Shown: positions 53,600 to 53,905 of the stretch, one piece after another
How the letters are laid out: the number at the start of each line of letters is the position of its first letter
Position numbering within the stretch: position 1 is the stretch's first letter
NCBI GenBank assembly: GCA_017521985.1
Contig: JAFXAZ010000079.1
Coordinates: forward strand, 1-53,905
DNA: 53,905 bases
Source: Lachnospiraceae bacterium
GTDB taxonomy: Bacteria > Bacillota > Clostridia > Lachnospirales > Lachnospiraceae
Direction: 5' to 3'
The notes under the pieces: generated by a model
What the model saw: the letters and a program-made list of their open reading frames with translations, nothing else
The model's database searches: none
Told to the model about the DNA's origin: nothing
Position numbers and translations under genes: made by a program

Positions 53600-53905
53600 C
53601 CCCGGAGCCGGAATGCCGCCAAGACAGAGAAAGAAAATAATTCCCTGCCTAAGCATCCCTTGGGCAGTCAATCCAGACTGTCTGCGGTTCCTGCCTCATA
53701 AGGCAACAGACATCACAGGAATCTCACCTCCACCACTGCGTGCTGGCTAATCTCAAGGAGTATCATTATGGGCCATTTCCATCCTGGCACCTGTCTACCA
53801 CAGACAGGCTGTACCCCGGTTGTCTCGCTCGGCTCCTTAGATGCGATCTTTTTTACACCTGGAAGATGGGTGCAGGAGTGTCATTGCGCCCCGGTTACGG
53901 CTCCG
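53600..53905 (-). other. GC-rich, highly structured non-coding region
   Basis: About 300 bases without any supported ORF, clearly richer in G+C than the surroundings. Stems: CCTGTCT/AGACAGG (53790-53808), TGCCT/AGGCA (53692-53705), CTGCC/GGCAG (53645-53667), and long-range GGAGCCG (53604-53610) with CGGCTCC at 53830-53836 or 53898-53904. The block CCCCGGTT..CGGCTCC is repeated (53815-53836; 53888-53904). It runs to the window edge, so the 5' end is unseen. A large ncRNA, a leader or an element end/origin are all possible. Confidence 0.5.

Noticed and set aside
53600-53905. Group II intron
   Set aside because: No reverse transcriptase, no recognisable domain V, and no GTGCG-type 5' boundary in the visible part.

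Overview
The window looks like a chromosomal segment of a gut-associated Lachnospiraceae (Clostridia). Evidence: low-GC Firmicute gene style with strong AGGAGG-type ribosome binding sites, a PolC-type DNA polymerase, the order pyrH-frr-uppS-cdsA-dxr-rseP-ispG-polC, secG-rnr-smpB-ssrA, a bile-salt-hydrolase-like enzyme and an N-acetylhexosamine kinase. Genus and species cannot be read from the sequence alone. Almost all genes lie on the minus strand.

Layout. 0.2-8.9 kb: sensor kinase and its probable response regulator, separated by a large membrane protein, TspO and a MoxR-DUF58-DUF4129-like cluster. 8.9-12.3 kb: the trans-translation/RNA-decay set secG, rnr, smpB and tmRNA. 12.4-14.2 kb: a candidate structured RNA, an ECF-like sigma factor with a damaged-looking partner, and an XRE regulator. 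14.3-25.1 kb: core operon for replication, isoprenoid, phospholipid and envelope precursors. 25.2-32.9 kb: folate genes (folBK, folP ... HD, folE, folC) interrupted by about 4 kb of accessory DNA holding a regular 53-54 bp tandem repeat, a frameshifted membrane protein, a tautomerase, a YcxB-like protein, an alpha/beta hydrolase and a choloylglycine-hydrolase family enzyme. 32.9-36.6 kb: AraC regulator, NahK-type kinase, nucleotidyltransferase and a CBM9-like protein, probably for amino-sugar salvage.

36.7-53.9 kb is an accessory, mobile-element-like region: an N-terminally deleted Fic protein, a HipA-like kinase, a two-gene NHEJ system (Ku and an ATP-dependent ligase), three consecutive large serine-recombinase genes (the middle one lacks the catalytic domain), a SOS-controlled operon with a DinB-type polymerase and a YedK/HMCES protein, a tandem pair of unknown paralogues (one frameshifted), and a GC-rich, highly structured non-coding stretch at the right edge.

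The most striking observation is that ku is split in two by a 3.5 kb recombinase-in-trio (RIT) element: three overlapping tyrosine-recombinase genes bounded by near-perfect 33-bp inverted repeats. The two Ku halves read together exactly across the element, so the insertion site is visible to within a few bases, and precise excision could restore the gene.
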